Notes under the pieces: generated by a model
The model's input: only the letters and a program-made list of their open reading frames with translations
The model's database searches: none
What the model was told of the DNA's origin: nothing
Program-made: the position numbers and the translations under genes
Shown here: positions 43,866 to 53,158 of the stretch, in pieces
Numbering within the stretch: position 1 is the first letter of the stretch
How the letters are laid out: each line of letters begins with the position of its first letter
NCBI RefSeq assembly: GCF_000765745.2
Contig: NZ_JRPC02000003.1
Span: 1 to 64,000 of the forward strand
From: Helicobacter apodemus
GTDB taxonomy: Bacteria; Campylobacterota; Campylobacteria; Campylobacterales; Helicobacteraceae
Reading direction: 5' to 3'
Length of the DNA stretch: 64,000 nt

Positions 43866-45800
43866 CTAGCGAATTGTTCTTGTGGCATTCAATAATGCAA
43901 GCAACGCGACACCTGCATCGCCAAATAATGCCATCCATAAATTCGCAAATCCAAAAGCACCAAGAATCATAATAGCAACTTTTACCCCTAAAGAAAGGGC
44001 AATATTTTGCCATAGAATTTTACGCGTTTTTTGAGCAATACTTAAACTCTGTGGTATCTTTCTTAAATCATCATTAAGTATTACAACATCCGCCCCCTCT
44101 AGGGCTAAATCACTGCCTGTTTTCCCCATAGCAATACCAACATCACAGAGCATTAAGGAAGGAGCATCATTAATCCCATCTCCGACAAAAGCGACTTTAT
44201 TCTTGCCCTTTTTTTGTAAAATATTCCTTAAACACTCTACTTTCCCAGTAGGGAGTAAATTAGCAACAAAAGCATCAATCCCAACTTGCTTAGCGACTTC
44301 TTTGACAACAGATTCTTTATCTCCACTTAAAATATGAAGTTTATAACCTTGGCTTTTTAACAAAGTGATAGCCTCTTGTGCCTCATCTTTAATAGTATCC
44401 TCTAAAATAATACTTCCAACAATTTCATTTTCTAACGCAAGAAAAACTTGACATTTGCCTATTAAATCATCTCCAATAGATTGCTGCGTAAGATTTCCTA
44501 TAAATCGTGCGTTACCTAATGCAACTTTTTTACCTTCCCATATAGCACTAATTCCTCCTCCAGCACTCTCTTGTAGGTTTTCAACCTCTAAAACTTGCGC
44601 ATCAAGTTTTGCAATAGCCTTAGCAATAGGATGATTAGAATGGGATTCTAAAGTTTTTGCTAAAGCCATAATCCATTGCTCATCATAGGTGGAATAATTT
44701 CGTATTGCCTTAACAATTAATGTGCCCTTTGTAAGTGTGCCGGTTTTATCAAAAATAATAGTCTTAGTATCAAAAAGTGTCTCAAGATAACTTGAACCCT
44801 TGATTAAAATTCCTTCTTTAGAGGCTCTACCAAGTGAAGCAAAAAAGGTAAGAGGTATAGAGATAACCAACGCACAAGGGCAAGAAACAACTAAAAAAAC
44901 AATCCCGCGATACAACCAGGTATAGAAAACTTCACTAAAACCCTCTATAAAACCATTTGGAGCAATAATCCCAAAGTAAATAGGAGGCAATACACTAATA
45001 CCTATGGCAAGAAAAACAACAATAGGAGTATAAAATCTAGCAAATTTAGTGATAAACTCCTCACTCCTACTTTTTTGTGCATTCCCCTCTTCTAAGAGTT
45101 TAATAATCTTACTAAAAGCAGAATTTTCATAATTTTGTGTAACTTGCATATGCAAAACACCACTAAGATTAATCCCACCAGAGAGAAGATTATCGCCAAC
45201 ACTTACATTTTGTGGAATAGATTCTCCACTTAAACTAGAATTATCAATGCTACTCTCACCTTGAATAATAGTCCCATCAACAGGGATTCTATCTCCTGCT
45301 AAAAGCACTAAAATATCACCTTTTTGAATTTTTTTTGGGTCGATATTGACAACTTTATCATTTTGTAAAATTTTCGCATTTTCTACCTTGAGGGAAGCAA
45401 GCATTTGGATAGATTTTTTAGACTTTTCTACTACAAGACTTTCTAAAAATTCTCCTACTCTATAAAATAACAAAATCGCTACAGCCTCAGCCCCATCCCC
45501 TATAACCCAAGCTCCAATAGAAGCAAAAGTCATAAGAGTATTTTCGTTAAAAAACTCCCTTTTTAAAAGCCCTTTTAAGGCATTTTGTAAAACCCCACAA
45601 CCCAAAGCAAAATAACAAAAGATAAAAACAAAAGATAAAAAAGTTTTATCTATAGAGTAAGGAAGTATTTTAAACTCAAAGACTAATCCAATAAGATAAA
45701 GTAAGCCGCTAAAGATTAATAGTATTTTTGCAAAATTTTTCTTTAACCCATATATGCCTTTAATATCAAAATTACAATTACAACGAAGTGTATTTTCCAT
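43866..45800 (-). CDS. P1B-type heavy-metal ATPase, Zn/Cd/Pb type
   Basis: A 644-residue metal pump. Metal-site helix VSCPCALVISIP (the CPC motif), phosphorylation site DKTGTLTKG, ATP-binding HSNHPIAKAI (the SHP-like HP motif), hinge GDGINDAPSL, and a last helix region FGDAGVALLALLNATR typical of ZntA/CadA. The N-terminus is short (MENTLRCNCNFD), with no complete HMA domain, only a CxC pair. It exports Zn(II), Cd(II) or Pb(II) across the inner membrane. The regulator gene lies 24 bases upstream in the same operon, which supports the zinc/cadmium call. Confidence 0.9.
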   Translation of the reverse strand: MENTLRCNCNFDIKGIYGLKKNFAKILLIFSGLLYLIGLVFEFKILPYSIDKTFLSFVFIFCYFALGCGVLQNALKGLLKREFFNENTLMTFASIGAWVIGDGAEAVAILLFYRVGEFLESLVVEKSKKSIQMLASLKVENAKILQNDKVVNIDPKKIQKGDILVLLAGDRIPVDGTIIQGESSIDNSSLSGESIPQNVSVGDNLLSGGINLSGVLHMQVTQNYENSAFSKIIKLLEEGNAQKSRSEEFITKFARFYTPIVVFLAIGISVLPPIYFGIIAPNGFIEGFSEVFYTWLYRGIVFLVVSCPCALVISIPLTFFASLGRASKEGILIKGSSYLETLFDTKTIIFDKTGTLTKGTLIVKAIRNYSTYDEQWIMALAKTLESHSNHPIAKAIAKLDAQVLEVENLQESAGGGISAIWEGKKVALGNARFIGNLTQQSIGDDLIGKCQVFLALENEIVGSIILEDTIKDEAQEAITLLKSQGYKLHILSGDKESVVKEVAKQVGIDAFVANLLPTGKVECLRNILQKKGKNKVAFVGDGINDAPSLMLCDVGIAMGKTGSDLALEGADVVILNDDLRKIPQSLSIAQKTRKILWQNIALSLGVKVAIMILGAFGFANLWMALFGDAGVALLALLNATRTIR

Positions 45801-45824
45801 CTCTTATCCTTAATTTACATTAAT

Positions 45825-46166
45825 TTACATTTCACTAATATGCTCTAAGCCTTGTTCAAATATCTTTTGAATATGATCATCATCAAGCTCATAAAAAACT
45901 TCTTTTCCTTGCTTTTGATAACGAACAAGTCTAGCGTGCCTTAGGATTCTTAACTGATGAGATACAGCAGATTGTGAAAGATTAAGAGCAAAAGAAATCT
46001 CATTAACACAAAGTTTCTCTTGTTGTAAAAGTGAGAGAATACGAATGCGTGAAGAATCCCCAAATATCTTAAAAAGTTCTGCAAGTTCATAGAGCAATTC
46101 TTCTTGGGGTAAAACATCAACTATCTGCTGTAAAATCTTTTGCCTATCTACACTAATCTCTGGCAT
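45825..46166 (-). CDS. ArsR/SmtB-family zinc-type repressor
   Basis: A 113-residue winged-helix protein with HTH NLSQSAVSHQLRILRHARLV. The last helix carries Asp96, His98, His109 and Glu112 (DxH-x10-HxxE), the alpha-5 metal site of SmtB/CzrA/NmtR-like Zn or Co/Ni sensors. An LCVNE stretch holds only one Cys, so the alpha-3 cysteine site of CadC/ArsR is incomplete. It should repress its own operon with the P-type ATPase and release on metal. The promoter has a matching palindrome. Confidence 0.9.
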   Translation of the reverse strand: MPEISVDRQKILQQIVDVLPQEELLYELAELFKIFGDSSRIRILSLLQQEKLCVNEISFALNLSQSAVSHQLRILRHARLVRYQKQGKEVFYELDDDHIQKIFEQGLEHISEM

Positions 46167-46182
46167 AACTTTTATCCTTTTA

Positions 46183-46206
46183 ATATATGATTATATATTC
46201 ATATAT
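46183..46206 (-). promoter_or_regulatory. candidate SmtB/ArsR-type operator before the metal-pump operon
   Basis: ATATATGA-N8-TCATATAT is a perfect 8-8 inverted repeat 17 bases upstream of the regulator's start. ArsR/SmtB sensors bind ATA..TGA...TCA..TAT palindromes, which fits. Confidence 0.65.
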
Positions 46207-46409
46207 AAATTTAATGTGGAAGTGTAGAACTATTTTTATAAAAATATTCTTAAAAACTCTTACCTTTTTATAATCAATAATCTTTAGCTTTCCATAAATA
46301 CTGATGGGCTTTTACTTAATATCTAATCCCTTAGTATTTTAAGCGTAAATCTAATTTAAAAAGCTATACTAGCAAAATAGATTTTGAAAATTTAAGGAGA
46401 CGACATAAG

Positions 46410-46844
46410 ATGAAAATTACAAAAACATTACTTTCTTTTTTTATGTTTGCTAGTTTAGTGAATGCAATGGAACCTATCAAAAGCAAATATGATTTTAATA
46501 CCACTTATGAAAATGCTAAAAATTTTCTAACACAAAATAATATACCTATTTTTGCTGAGTTTGATCATAGTAAAAATGCTAAAGAAGTTGGTTTAGAATT
46601 AAATGCCACCAAAGTCATAGTCTTTGGCAACCCAAAAGTCGGAACATTTTTAATGCAAGAAAATCCACAAATTTCTATGGAATTACCACTTAAAATTTCT
46701 ATTTATGAAGACACTAAACATAATACTTATATAACCTATACAAACATTAAAGAGCTTGCTAAAAAATATAATATTAAAAATAAGCAAGTCGTTACAAATA
46801 TTGATAAACTCTTACAAGAAATTGTAAAAATCTCCACAAAATAA
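46410..46844 (+). CDS. DUF302 family periplasmic protein
   Basis: A 144-residue protein with a Sec signal (MKITKTLLSFFMFASLVNAM) and a full DUF302 domain (residues about 35-135): FAEFDHSKNAKEVGLELNAT, VIVFGNPKVGTFLMQENPQI, LPLKISIYED. DUF302 proteins are small, of unknown function, often near metal or redox genes. AAGGAG precedes the ATG by 8 bases. The gene is divergent from the metal-pump operon. Confidence 0.85.
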   Translation: MKITKTLLSFFMFASLVNAMEPIKSKYDFNTTYENAKNFLTQNNIPIFAEFDHSKNAKEVGLELNATKVIVFGNPKVGTFLMQENPQISMELPLKISIYEDTKHNTYITYTNIKELAKKYNIKNKQVVTNIDKLLQEIVKISTK

Positions 46845-46856
46845 AATCTTTTAAAA

Positions 46857-46875
46857 GTGTGGAACTACTCCACAC
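46857..46875 (+). terminator. stem-loop after the DUF302 gene
   Basis: GTGTGGA-ACTAC-TCCACAC forms a 7-bp hairpin 12 bases after the stop. No T run follows, so termination would be weak or factor-dependent. Confidence 0.45.
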
Positions 46876-46916
46876 CATCTCTTAAAGATATTTAAATTCA
46901 AAATAAGAGTTAGAAA

Positions 46917-46946
46917 AAGTGCGATAAAAAGCTTTTTATCGCACTT
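46917..46946. terminator. perfect 30-bp palindrome, likely bidirectional hairpin
   Basis: The arm AAGTGCGATAAAAAG is followed at once by its exact reverse complement, giving 15-bp arms with no mismatch. Its A/T-rich inner part and G/C-rich outer part resemble bidirectional terminators, although the T run is inside the stem. A double-stranded binding site is the alternative. Confidence 0.5.
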
Positions 46947-47040
46947 AAACTAATATTCATTTTCTATTCTATTCTTGGTATTTAAAGTAAAATATGGTAT
47001 CTTAGGCAAAAAATTACTATAGAGGGCATAAATTTGAGTT

Positions 47041-48234
47041 ATGGAAATCATTGGTAATATAAATTTCACCATTATTGTAGTAGGAATTATTCTTTTTATA
47101 AGCGTTTATGCAAGTAAGCTTTCAGAAAAGATAGGAATCCCTTTGTTGCTAGTGTTCTTAGGGATTGGTATGTTGCTTGGAAGTGAAGGGATTGTAGGGA
47201 TTGAATTTGATAATGTGTTCTTAGCTCAAATAATTGGTATGATAGCCCTTATTTTTATTCTTTATAGTGGGGGACTTGATACTTTTTGGGAAGAAATCAA
47301 ACCTGTAATGATAAATGGAATACTCCTTGCAACCCTTGGTGTTCTCTTAACTGCTGTGATTATGGCTTGTTTTATTTATTTTGTGTTGGATTTTACCTTT
47401 TTAGAATCTATGCTTTTAGGCTCAATCATCTCTTCTACCGATGCTGCAGCAGTATTTATGATATTACGTTCCCAAAAAATAAAGCTTAAAAACAATATAG
47501 GACCGCTTTTAGAGCTTGAATCAGGCAGTAATGACCCTATGGCTATTTTCTTAACCATTACAATCTTACAACTTATTTTTATGCCACAAACTCATTCAGT
47601 AGGTGAGTGGATTTTACAATTTGTTGCCCAATTTGCCGTTGGGGGAATTTTAGGTATGTTATGCGGCTATCTTTTTCCTAAAATCTGCCAACACATTAAT
47701 ATCTCACAAGCAGGTTTATACCCTCTTATTAGCGTAGCTTGGCTTTTTATGATTTTTGGGGTTTCATCCTTTTTAAATGGAAATGGTTATTTAAGTATTT
47801 ATCTAGCTGGTATCATTACTAATAAATATGCCTTTCCGAACAAATCTAATATCATTGCTTTCCACGATGCCATTGCGTGGATGATGCAAATCGTTGTTTT
47901 CTTAGTCTTAGGATTGCTTGTATTTCCCTCCCAATTACCGGGCGTTGCGATTCAAGCATTGATTTTAGCCTTTGTCTTAATTTTCTTAGCTCGTCCTCTT
48001 AGTGTATTTATCTCACTTTATAAAAGCAAATATAATAAAAAAGAAAAAATCTATATTTCGTGGGTAGGGCTAAGAGGAGCTGTTCCCATCATCCTTGCAA
48101 CCTATCCTTATGTTTATAAATTTGAATCTTCTTCGACAATTTTTAATATTGTCTTTTTTATGGTAATTATTTCTGTGCTTTTGCAAGGAATAACTATAAG
48201 TTTTATGGCAAAAAAGCTAGATATTAGAGAATAA
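47041..48234 (+). CDS. CPA1-family cation/proton antiporter, NhaP/CvrA-like, without cytosolic domain
   Basis: A 397-residue membrane protein with about 12 helices. The core motifs SSTDAAAVFMIL and LELESGSNDPMAIFLT carry the exchange-site Asp residues of the NhaP branch. NhaP2/CvrA proteins of other bacteria have an additional TrkA_C-type cytosolic tail of about 150 residues; it is absent here and the frame ends KKLDIRE. It should exchange K+ or Na+ for protons; ion preference is not readable. ATG at 47041 is chosen; the ribosome binding site is weak (GAGG at 47024). Confidence 0.85.
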   Translation: MEIIGNINFTIIVVGIILFISVYASKLSEKIGIPLLLVFLGIGMLLGSEGIVGIEFDNVFLAQIIGMIALIFILYSGGLDTFWEEIKPVMINGILLATLGVLLTAVIMACFIYFVLDFTFLESMLLGSIISSTDAAAVFMILRSQKIKLKNNIGPLLELESGSNDPMAIFLTITILQLIFMPQTHSVGEWILQFVAQFAVGGILGMLCGYLFPKICQHINISQAGLYPLISVAWLFMIFGVSSFLNGNGYLSIYLAGIITNKYAFPNKSNIIAFHDAIAWMMQIVVFLVLGLLVFPSQLPGVAIQALILAFVLIFLARPLSVFISLYKSKYNKKEKIYISWVGLRGAVPIILATYPYVYKFESSSTIFNIVFFMVIISVLLQGITISFMAKKLDIRE

Positions 48235-48283
48235 ATGGAATCTTTTTTGCTTAAAACTCTCTAATTCCTAATAAAGGTTCCTG

Positions 48284-48961
48284 ATGAGACTCTTAGTTTT
48301 ATTTATTTTTCTATCAAGCTTTACACTGGGCTATCAAAGCTATCAACCCCCTAATACAATTTCTCCGCAAGTTTCCTACCATCCTTTATATGAACAAAGA
48401 CGCAATCGCTTACTAGGTATTTATGGAGTTAGCAATAAAACAAATTCTGATGCAACCTTAAGCATTACAGGGAATAATCCTCAAAACCATAGCCTTAGTG
48501 AAAAACTCTCTGGAATTGGACTTGTTGTTGGGTATTTACTCAACCAAAATCATAGAATCTTATTGAATTTGGAAAACTTTTTTAAGAAAAATGGTTTCTC
48601 TTACCAAACCTTTACCTTAAACTATGCTTTCACTCCACAAATCCCAAATACTATAAAGTGGCGTTTATTATTAAGTGCAAATGGGGGAATAGCATTAGCC
48701 AATTTTAATGAAGGTAGCTTTGTTGTCAATAATAGTGCTATGGGAAAACTTAAATATACAGGATTTACTTATGGAGTAAAAGCAGGAACTATTTATCAAA
48801 CCACCTATGGAGAGTTAGAATTAGGGATTCAAGCAAGACGACTAAATTTTGGCAAAGCAAATAGCAGCATCCCTATTAATGATGTCCCCACTTCCACTAC
48901 GCTTGATTTAAGTGAGACTTCAAGCACAGGATTATTCTTAGGTTATAATTTTCTTTTTTAA
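48284..48961 (+). CDS. outer membrane beta-barrel protein
   Basis: A 225-residue protein with a signal peptide (MRLLVLFIFLSSFTLGYQ), alternating hydrophobic strands such as GLVVGYLLNQNHRILLNLEN and a C-terminal Phe (LFLGYNFLF), the usual end of an outer membrane barrel. It resembles the small Helicobacter outer membrane proteins. AAAGGTTCCTG lies before the ATG. The following gene starts 2 bases after its stop, so they are co-transcribed. Confidence 0.75.
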   Translation: MRLLVLFIFLSSFTLGYQSYQPPNTISPQVSYHPLYEQRRNRLLGIYGVSNKTNSDATLSITGNNPQNHSLSEKLSGIGLVVGYLLNQNHRILLNLENFFKKNGFSYQTFTLNYAFTPQIPNTIKWRLLLSANGGIALANFNEGSFVVNNSAMGKLKYTGFTYGVKAGTIYQTTYGELELGIQARRLNFGKANSSIPINDVPTSTTLDLSETSSTGLFLGYNFLF

Positions 48962-48963
48962 AA

Positions 48964-49725
48964 ATGACTCTTACACCCTCCCTTAAAATCCCTAAAAAAC
49001 CTTCTAAAAAATTTATTTCTAATCTTTTAGAAGAACATTACCATCTCTTTAATACCTCTTGTAGCATTTCACAAGCATTACCTGATCCCTTAGGTATAGC
49101 AAGAGATTTTAGAGATGATAAAATAGCCCTCTTTTGTGCATTATTTTCTTATGGCAATGTAAGGGCAATTATGAATTTTTTACAATCTTGCAATCTCCAC
49201 TCCCTAAAAAATCATCAAATCTCAAAATGCACTAGCAAATCTTACCGCTTTCAAAACAACGAAGAAATACAAGACTTTTTTCAATCCCTCATAAACTGCA
49301 ATAACCTCTATCATACTTTCTATAAAAACTATAAAAATGGCTCCCTCATTGAAGGTATCTATGCCCTACAACATCTCCTTTATGAGAAGTTATCACTCAA
49401 CACAAAAGGCTTAAGATTCTTAATAGGCAAACCCTATTGTAATTCTCCAATGAAACGTTGGAATATGTTTTTGCGTTGGATGGTAAGGGAAGATTGTTTA
49501 GATTTAGGTTTATGGAAAGGTATTAAAAAAAGTGATTTAATCCTTCCATTAGATACGCATACTTTTAGAGTCTCTCAAAGGCTTGGGATTTTAAAGCGAA
49601 AAACTTATGATCTACAAGCCGCACTGGAAGTAAGCAATTTCTTAAAAACCCTTGATAAATACGACCCTATTAAATATGATTTTGCACTTTATAGAATCGG
49701 GCAATTAAAGCTAATTAGTTCTTAA
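48964..49725 (+). CDS. TIGR02757/DUF2400 family protein
   Basis: A 253-residue protein of the TIGR02757 family. Features: early DPLGIARDFRDDKIALFCAL with SYGNVRAI, central MKRWNMFLRWMVREDCLDLG LW, and LPLDTHTFRVSQRLG near the end, a set reminiscent of the HhH-GPD DNA glycosylase fold (helix-hairpin-helix followed by a conserved Asp). No enzyme activity has been assigned that I know of. Its end overlaps the end of flgK by 11 bases in convergent orientation. Confidence 0.85.
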   Translation: MTLTPSLKIPKKPSKKFISNLLEEHYHLFNTSCSISQALPDPLGIARDFRDDKIALFCALFSYGNVRAIMNFLQSCNLHSLKNHQISKCTSKSYRFQNNEEIQDFFQSLINCNNLYHTFYKNYKNGSLIEGIYALQHLLYEKLSLNTKGLRFLIGKPYCNSPMKRWNMFLRWMVREDCLDLGLWKGIKKSDLILPLDTHTFRVSQRLGILKRKTYDLQAALEVSNFLKTLDKYDPIKYDFALYRIGQLKLISS

Positions 49726-51547
49726 TCCCTAAAAGCGTGTTTATCATTTCATCAATAGTTGAAATTACTTTTGCATTAGCACTATAACCACTTTGAAATC
49801 GTATAAGATTCACTAACTCATCATCCACAGAAACTTCTGAAGAGCGTTTATATTCTTGTTTAATAGCTACATAAACAGCTTCTTTAGTTTCTTGAGTGGT
49901 TTTCGTTGCTTCTGTTTGAGAAGAGACTTTGCCAGCAATAAGGCGAAAATATCCACTTATAGTTTCAGAATGCTTATTCCCCTCATAATCTGTAAAAATA
50001 ACTTTATCATATTGGAGTTGTTGCATCATATTAGCTACTTCAAAATTCCCCGATACTGGCTCACGATAAGCACGAATTAAAGTAGGATCTTCCCTATATT
50101 CAAGGGCTAATCTCATATCCTTTGCATTACTGCCTTCAAAAAATCTATTTACCCCAAAGGCTCCTGCAAAATTTGTCCCCTTATCTTGTATAGAAATATA
50201 AATCTCTTCAGAAGGATTTTTAGAAGTTATAGCAAAAGTTCTATTATCATTAGTAAAAGTTGCTACAAACCTATCATCAAAATCATCACTAGCATTATTA
50301 TTGCTATTATCATCTACATTGGCATTAAGCTGGTCTAATATACTTTGCATATTCGTAAGATTATCAATAACCACGGTTCTTTTGCCCAATGTATTGCCCT
50401 GTTTGTCATACATTACCACATCAAAACTTCCCTCATTAATATTATATCCGCTTGTCGTAAAAGCATCTTGGTAATTAATCCTTAAAATATCACTAGAAGC
50501 ACTCAACCTAGCACTTTGTGCATATAAATTATTAGTCGTTTCTATAATCCCATTGGCAAAACTATCTAAATCATTAATATAAACCTGGAGTTTTCCTATA
50601 CCCCCCGCAGTTCCATCTTCTAGCATATCTTCTGTGCGGATTAAATCTAAAATAGCCCCTACTTTCCCTTGATTTAAAGAATTAGAAAGATTATATTCTT
50701 TATGATCCGTTCTTAGATATTTAATCGTATAAAGTCCATCAGGATTATCAAAGTTATCTAAAGTTAAAGGTTGAAAAGAAGCACCATCAACAATAACTCT
50801 CCCACCAACATTAAGTGTATATCTCTCTTCAAAATCAGCAATATTTTTATTGACAGGCGCACTTCCTTGCAAACCATTTTTAAAAACATCTGCACCAATG
50901 AGATTATTAATTTCAAATTCATATTGATCCCTCAAATCCCTTAAATCATTAGCTTTTTTGTTTAAATCCTTACTCTCATATTCTGCTATTTGCTTATTTA
51001 AAATAGCAATCTGTTCCCCTAAACGATTCACTTCTTCAACCGCAGTTTTTAATTCTTGATTAAGACTTTTTTGAAGATTAACCAAACGTTCTCTTGTTGT
51101 TGTGATATTATTAATAAGTGTCTGGGATTGCTCTGCTAAAGAAACTTTTTGAGCAGAATCCCCAGCTTTAATGGATAAATCTTTCCAAGCGTTAAAATAC
51201 TTTTGTAAATCATTATAAATCCCAACTTTATCCACTTCTGGATAATAAGAGGAAGCCTCTTTAAGTCCTCTAAAACTAGTATCATAAAAAGTTTTTTCAG
51301 AAGTTGCTCTTTTATAACGAGAAAAAGTATACTCATCATGAATTCTCTCAATACTTAAGACAGAAAGTCCTTGCCCTAAAGCATAATTTTGCTTCCAAAG
51401 TGGAATTTCAGCTGCTGTCCGAACAACTTGTCTTGAATAAAATTCATTATTAGCATTAGCAATATTATTACCAACGGTATCCACCATTACTTGATGACCC
51501 ATTAGTCCTGTATAAGGAGTATTAAGAGATGAAAGTATTCCGCCCAT
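49715..51547 (-). CDS. flgK: flagellar hook-associated protein 1
   Basis: A 610-residue FlgK. The N-terminus has the rod/hook signature LNTPYTGLMGHQVMVDTVGN NIANANNEFYSRQ, and the C-terminus ends VDDELVNLIRFQSGYSANAK VISTIDEMINTLLG, the coiled-coil pair typical of axial proteins. It joins hook to filament outside the cell and is exported by the flagellar type III system. The flgN-like chaperone gene lies 15 bases upstream in the same operon. Confidence 0.95.
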   Translation of the reverse strand: MGGILSSLNTPYTGLMGHQVMVDTVGNNIANANNEFYSRQVVRTAAEIPLWKQNYALGQGLSVLSIERIHDEYTFSRYKRATSEKTFYDTSFRGLKEASSYYPEVDKVGIYNDLQKYFNAWKDLSIKAGDSAQKVSLAEQSQTLINNITTTRERLVNLQKSLNQELKTAVEEVNRLGEQIAILNKQIAEYESKDLNKKANDLRDLRDQYEFEINNLIGADVFKNGLQGSAPVNKNIADFEERYTLNVGGRVIVDGASFQPLTLDNFDNPDGLYTIKYLRTDHKEYNLSNSLNQGKVGAILDLIRTEDMLEDGTAGGIGKLQVYINDLDSFANGIIETTNNLYAQSARLSASSDILRINYQDAFTTSGYNINEGSFDVVMYDKQGNTLGKRTVVIDNLTNMQSILDQLNANVDDNSNNNASDDFDDRFVATFTNDNRTFAITSKNPSEEIYISIQDKGTNFAGAFGVNRFFEGSNAKDMRLALEYREDPTLIRAYREPVSGNFEVANMMQQLQYDKVIFTDYEGNKHSETISGYFRLIAGKVSSQTEATKTTQETKEAVYVAIKQEYKRSSEVSVDDELVNLIRFQSGYSANAKVISTIDEMINTLLGIKN

Positions 51548-51562
51548 AAGAATCCTCCTCTC

Positions 51563-52018
51563 TTATATTTCAGCTTTTAAAAATGTAGAATTACCTAAAG
51601 TGCTTTTCTTATATCCTCCATCTTCTACTGGAACAATATTTTTAAGAAGCGAATTATAAAACTCGCAAACCGCCAAAGACATCTTTCCAAAATGAGAGTT
51701 AAGCCTTTTAAGCTTTTCAAGATTATCATGAAGTTCTGCAGTAACTTCATTAGCACCCTCACCTAATAATTTTTGTTTATCCTCATAAGTCAAATCAGTA
51801 ATTGCGGCATTGGGATAGTATTCCCTAAGTTTAGCTTCTATACCTTGAGCATAAGCTTCTTTTTTTTTGATAAATGAAGCTATCAATTCTTCTTTTTGTG
51901 AAACTCTAGCAAAAATCGTATCATTGTTGGCAACTTTAATATCAGTAATATCTTGCTCTGTAATAGCTATTAAAGCTTTCACATCTTCTAAAGCATCTTT
52001 TAAAAATTGCAAGGACAT
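51563..52018 (-). CDS. FlgN-like flagellar export chaperone
   Basis: A 151-residue, almost fully helical protein (KEELIASFIKKKEAYAQGIE; HDNLEKLKRLNSHFGKMSLA) ending near FLKAEI. Size, all-helical character and position between flgM and flgK match the FlgN chaperone, which escorts FlgK and FlgL to the export gate. Sequence conservation in this family is low, so position carries much of the call. Confidence 0.75.
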   Translation of the reverse strand: MSLQFLKDALEDVKALIAITEQDITDIKVANNDTIFARVSQKEELIASFIKKKEAYAQGIEAKLREYYPNAAITDLTYEDKQKLLGEGANEVTAELHDNLEKLKRLNSHFGKMSLAVCEFYNSLLKNIVPVEDGGYKKSTLGNSTFLKAEI

Positions 52019-52044
52019 AAGATAACTCCTAAATATAGACTTAT

Positions 52045-52287
52045 CTATTGTCCAAGCAATTCTTGTGCCATTTTTTCTACACTACTCCTCAAATCAATTT
52101 TATAACTACCATCTAAGATTGCTTGCTTAATGGTTTCTGCACGTGAGCTAGAAACTTTTGTGTTTTGTGTTTTGTGTTTCTCATCCATAGATTCATTTCT
52201 AGGGGTATTTACCGACGAAGTATTTTTATTATTCGCCTGATTAATGGCATTGGAAAAATTAGAATTATTCATCAAATGGTTAATCAT
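52045..52287 (-). CDS. flgM: anti-sigma28 factor
   Basis: An 80-residue protein: disordered, Asn/Ser-rich first half and a C-terminal sigma-binding part SSSRAETIKQAILDGSYKID followed by LRSSVEKMAQELL, the FlgM pattern (R...I...I..G.Y.id...vA..ll). It holds FliA inactive until the hook is complete and it is exported. First of the flgM-flgN-flgK operon with a sigma28-like promoter upstream. Confidence 0.9.
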   Translation of the reverse strand: MINHLMNNSNFSNAINQANNKNTSSVNTPRNESMDEKHKTQNTKVSSSRAETIKQAILDGSYKIDLRSSVEKMAQELLGQ

Positions 52288-52325
52288 TCTGCCTCCTTTT
52301 AATAATTTATTTCATTACTATAACT

Positions 52326-52350
52326 AAATCGGCTTTTTTCAAAAAAACTA
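52326..52350 (-). promoter_or_regulatory. sigma28 (FliA)-type promoter of the flgM operon
   Basis: On the minus strand GCCGATTT (GCCGAT at 52328-52333) matches the sigma28 -10 (GCCGATAA; CGATWT in Campylobacter). A TTTAGT element lies 13 bases upstream as a weak -35. The start of flgM is about 40 bases downstream. Confidence 0.6.
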
Positions 52351-52542
52351 AAATGAATTTTTTATACTTTTTGAAACATCTTGCAAAAACTTTTCTGCAT
52401 CAGTTTGAGGAGGAGCAATTTGGTGCTGTGAATCAAATAAAGGCACATTTGCTCCACCAATCTTAATAGTATAAAGTATCACAAATAACATAAAATAAAT
52501 AAATAGTCCAAAACCAATAGAGGGTATAAACCAATCTTTCAT
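52348..52542 (-). CDS. small single-pass membrane protein
   Basis: A 64-residue protein from ATG at 52542 (MKDWFIPSIGFGLFIYFMLF) with one transmembrane helix and a soluble end DAEKFLQDVSKSIKNSF. AAAGGA lies 6 bases before this ATG, which decides against the longer frame to 52620. It resembles small conserved Campylobacterota proteins of unknown function. It may share a transcript with the thiE-like gene. Confidence 0.6.
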   Translation of the reverse strand: MKDWFIPSIGFGLFIYFMLFVILYTIKIGGANVPLFDSQHQIAPPQTDAEKFLQDVSKSIKNSF

Positions 52543-52591
52543 TTCATTCCTTTGTCTTAAATAATATAACAAGTTTTTACAAAATATTTTA

Positions 52592-53158
52592 TTAATTAAG
52601 AAAATATCGAATTGAAGCAAAGGACTTTATAGGAGTTGTGGCAATTTTAGAGAGAGTTTGGGAGCTTATAATGCCCCCCAAAGCAAAAATTTCTGCCTTA
52701 TAATCTTCTAATTTGAAGGTATTTAAAAACTCTACCCCTAAAGGCTCTCCTTTATTAGGAGTTTTAAAGATAGGGCTAATAGTGATTCCATTTACACCTA
52801 ATAAATCCGCTTTTTTCAGTATTTCTTTTGTATGTGCGCTAAAAAAAACTAGAGAAAATTTTCTTTTAGCCTCTAAAATTAAATCCATTTGTGAAGCATT
52901 ACAATGCAATCCATCAAAACCAAAGCACATCCCTAATTCAAAATTTGAATTAATAAGGCTCGGAATTTTATAAGATTGATTAAGTCTTAAAAATACCTCT
53001 AAGAGCTTAGGATTAAAAGCCAATGTCTTATCACGATAACAAGCAAAATCAATCTTATGGGTATCAAGAATCTTCTTGTAAAAAGTATCAAATTCTAAAG
53101 GAGTTGTGGGATAAAGAGTAGGAGAAGTAATAAGGTAAGCTTTAATGATCTTCCTCAC
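52592..53158 (-). CDS. thiamine phosphate synthase-like protein (ThiE/TenI)
   Basis: A 188-residue TIM-barrel protein. The late phosphate loop region [23 protein letters not shown] and [15 protein letters not shown] are those of ThiE/TenI; the family's conserved GxHxxQ-type segment appears altered ([11 protein letters not shown]). Canonical ThiE joins the thiazole and pyrimidine halves of thiamine; several binding residues are not obvious here and the protein is a little short, so a TenI-like or degenerate role is possible. It overlaps the end of atpB by 17 bases. Confidence 0.7.
   Translation of the reverse strand: MRKIIKAYLITSPTLYPTTPLEFDTFYKKILDTHKIDFACYRDKTLAFNPKLLEVFLRLNQSYKIPSLINSNFELGMCFGFDGLHCNASQMDLILEAKRKFSLVFFSAHTKEILKKADLLGVNGITISPIFKTPNKGEPLGVEFLNTFKLEDYKAEIFALGGIISSQTLSKIATTPIKSFASIRYFLN

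Noticed and set aside
52543..52620. N-terminal extension of the small membrane protein to 52620
   Set aside because: The ribosome binding site AAAGGA fits the internal ATG at 52542 and the extension overlaps the thiE-like gene's end.
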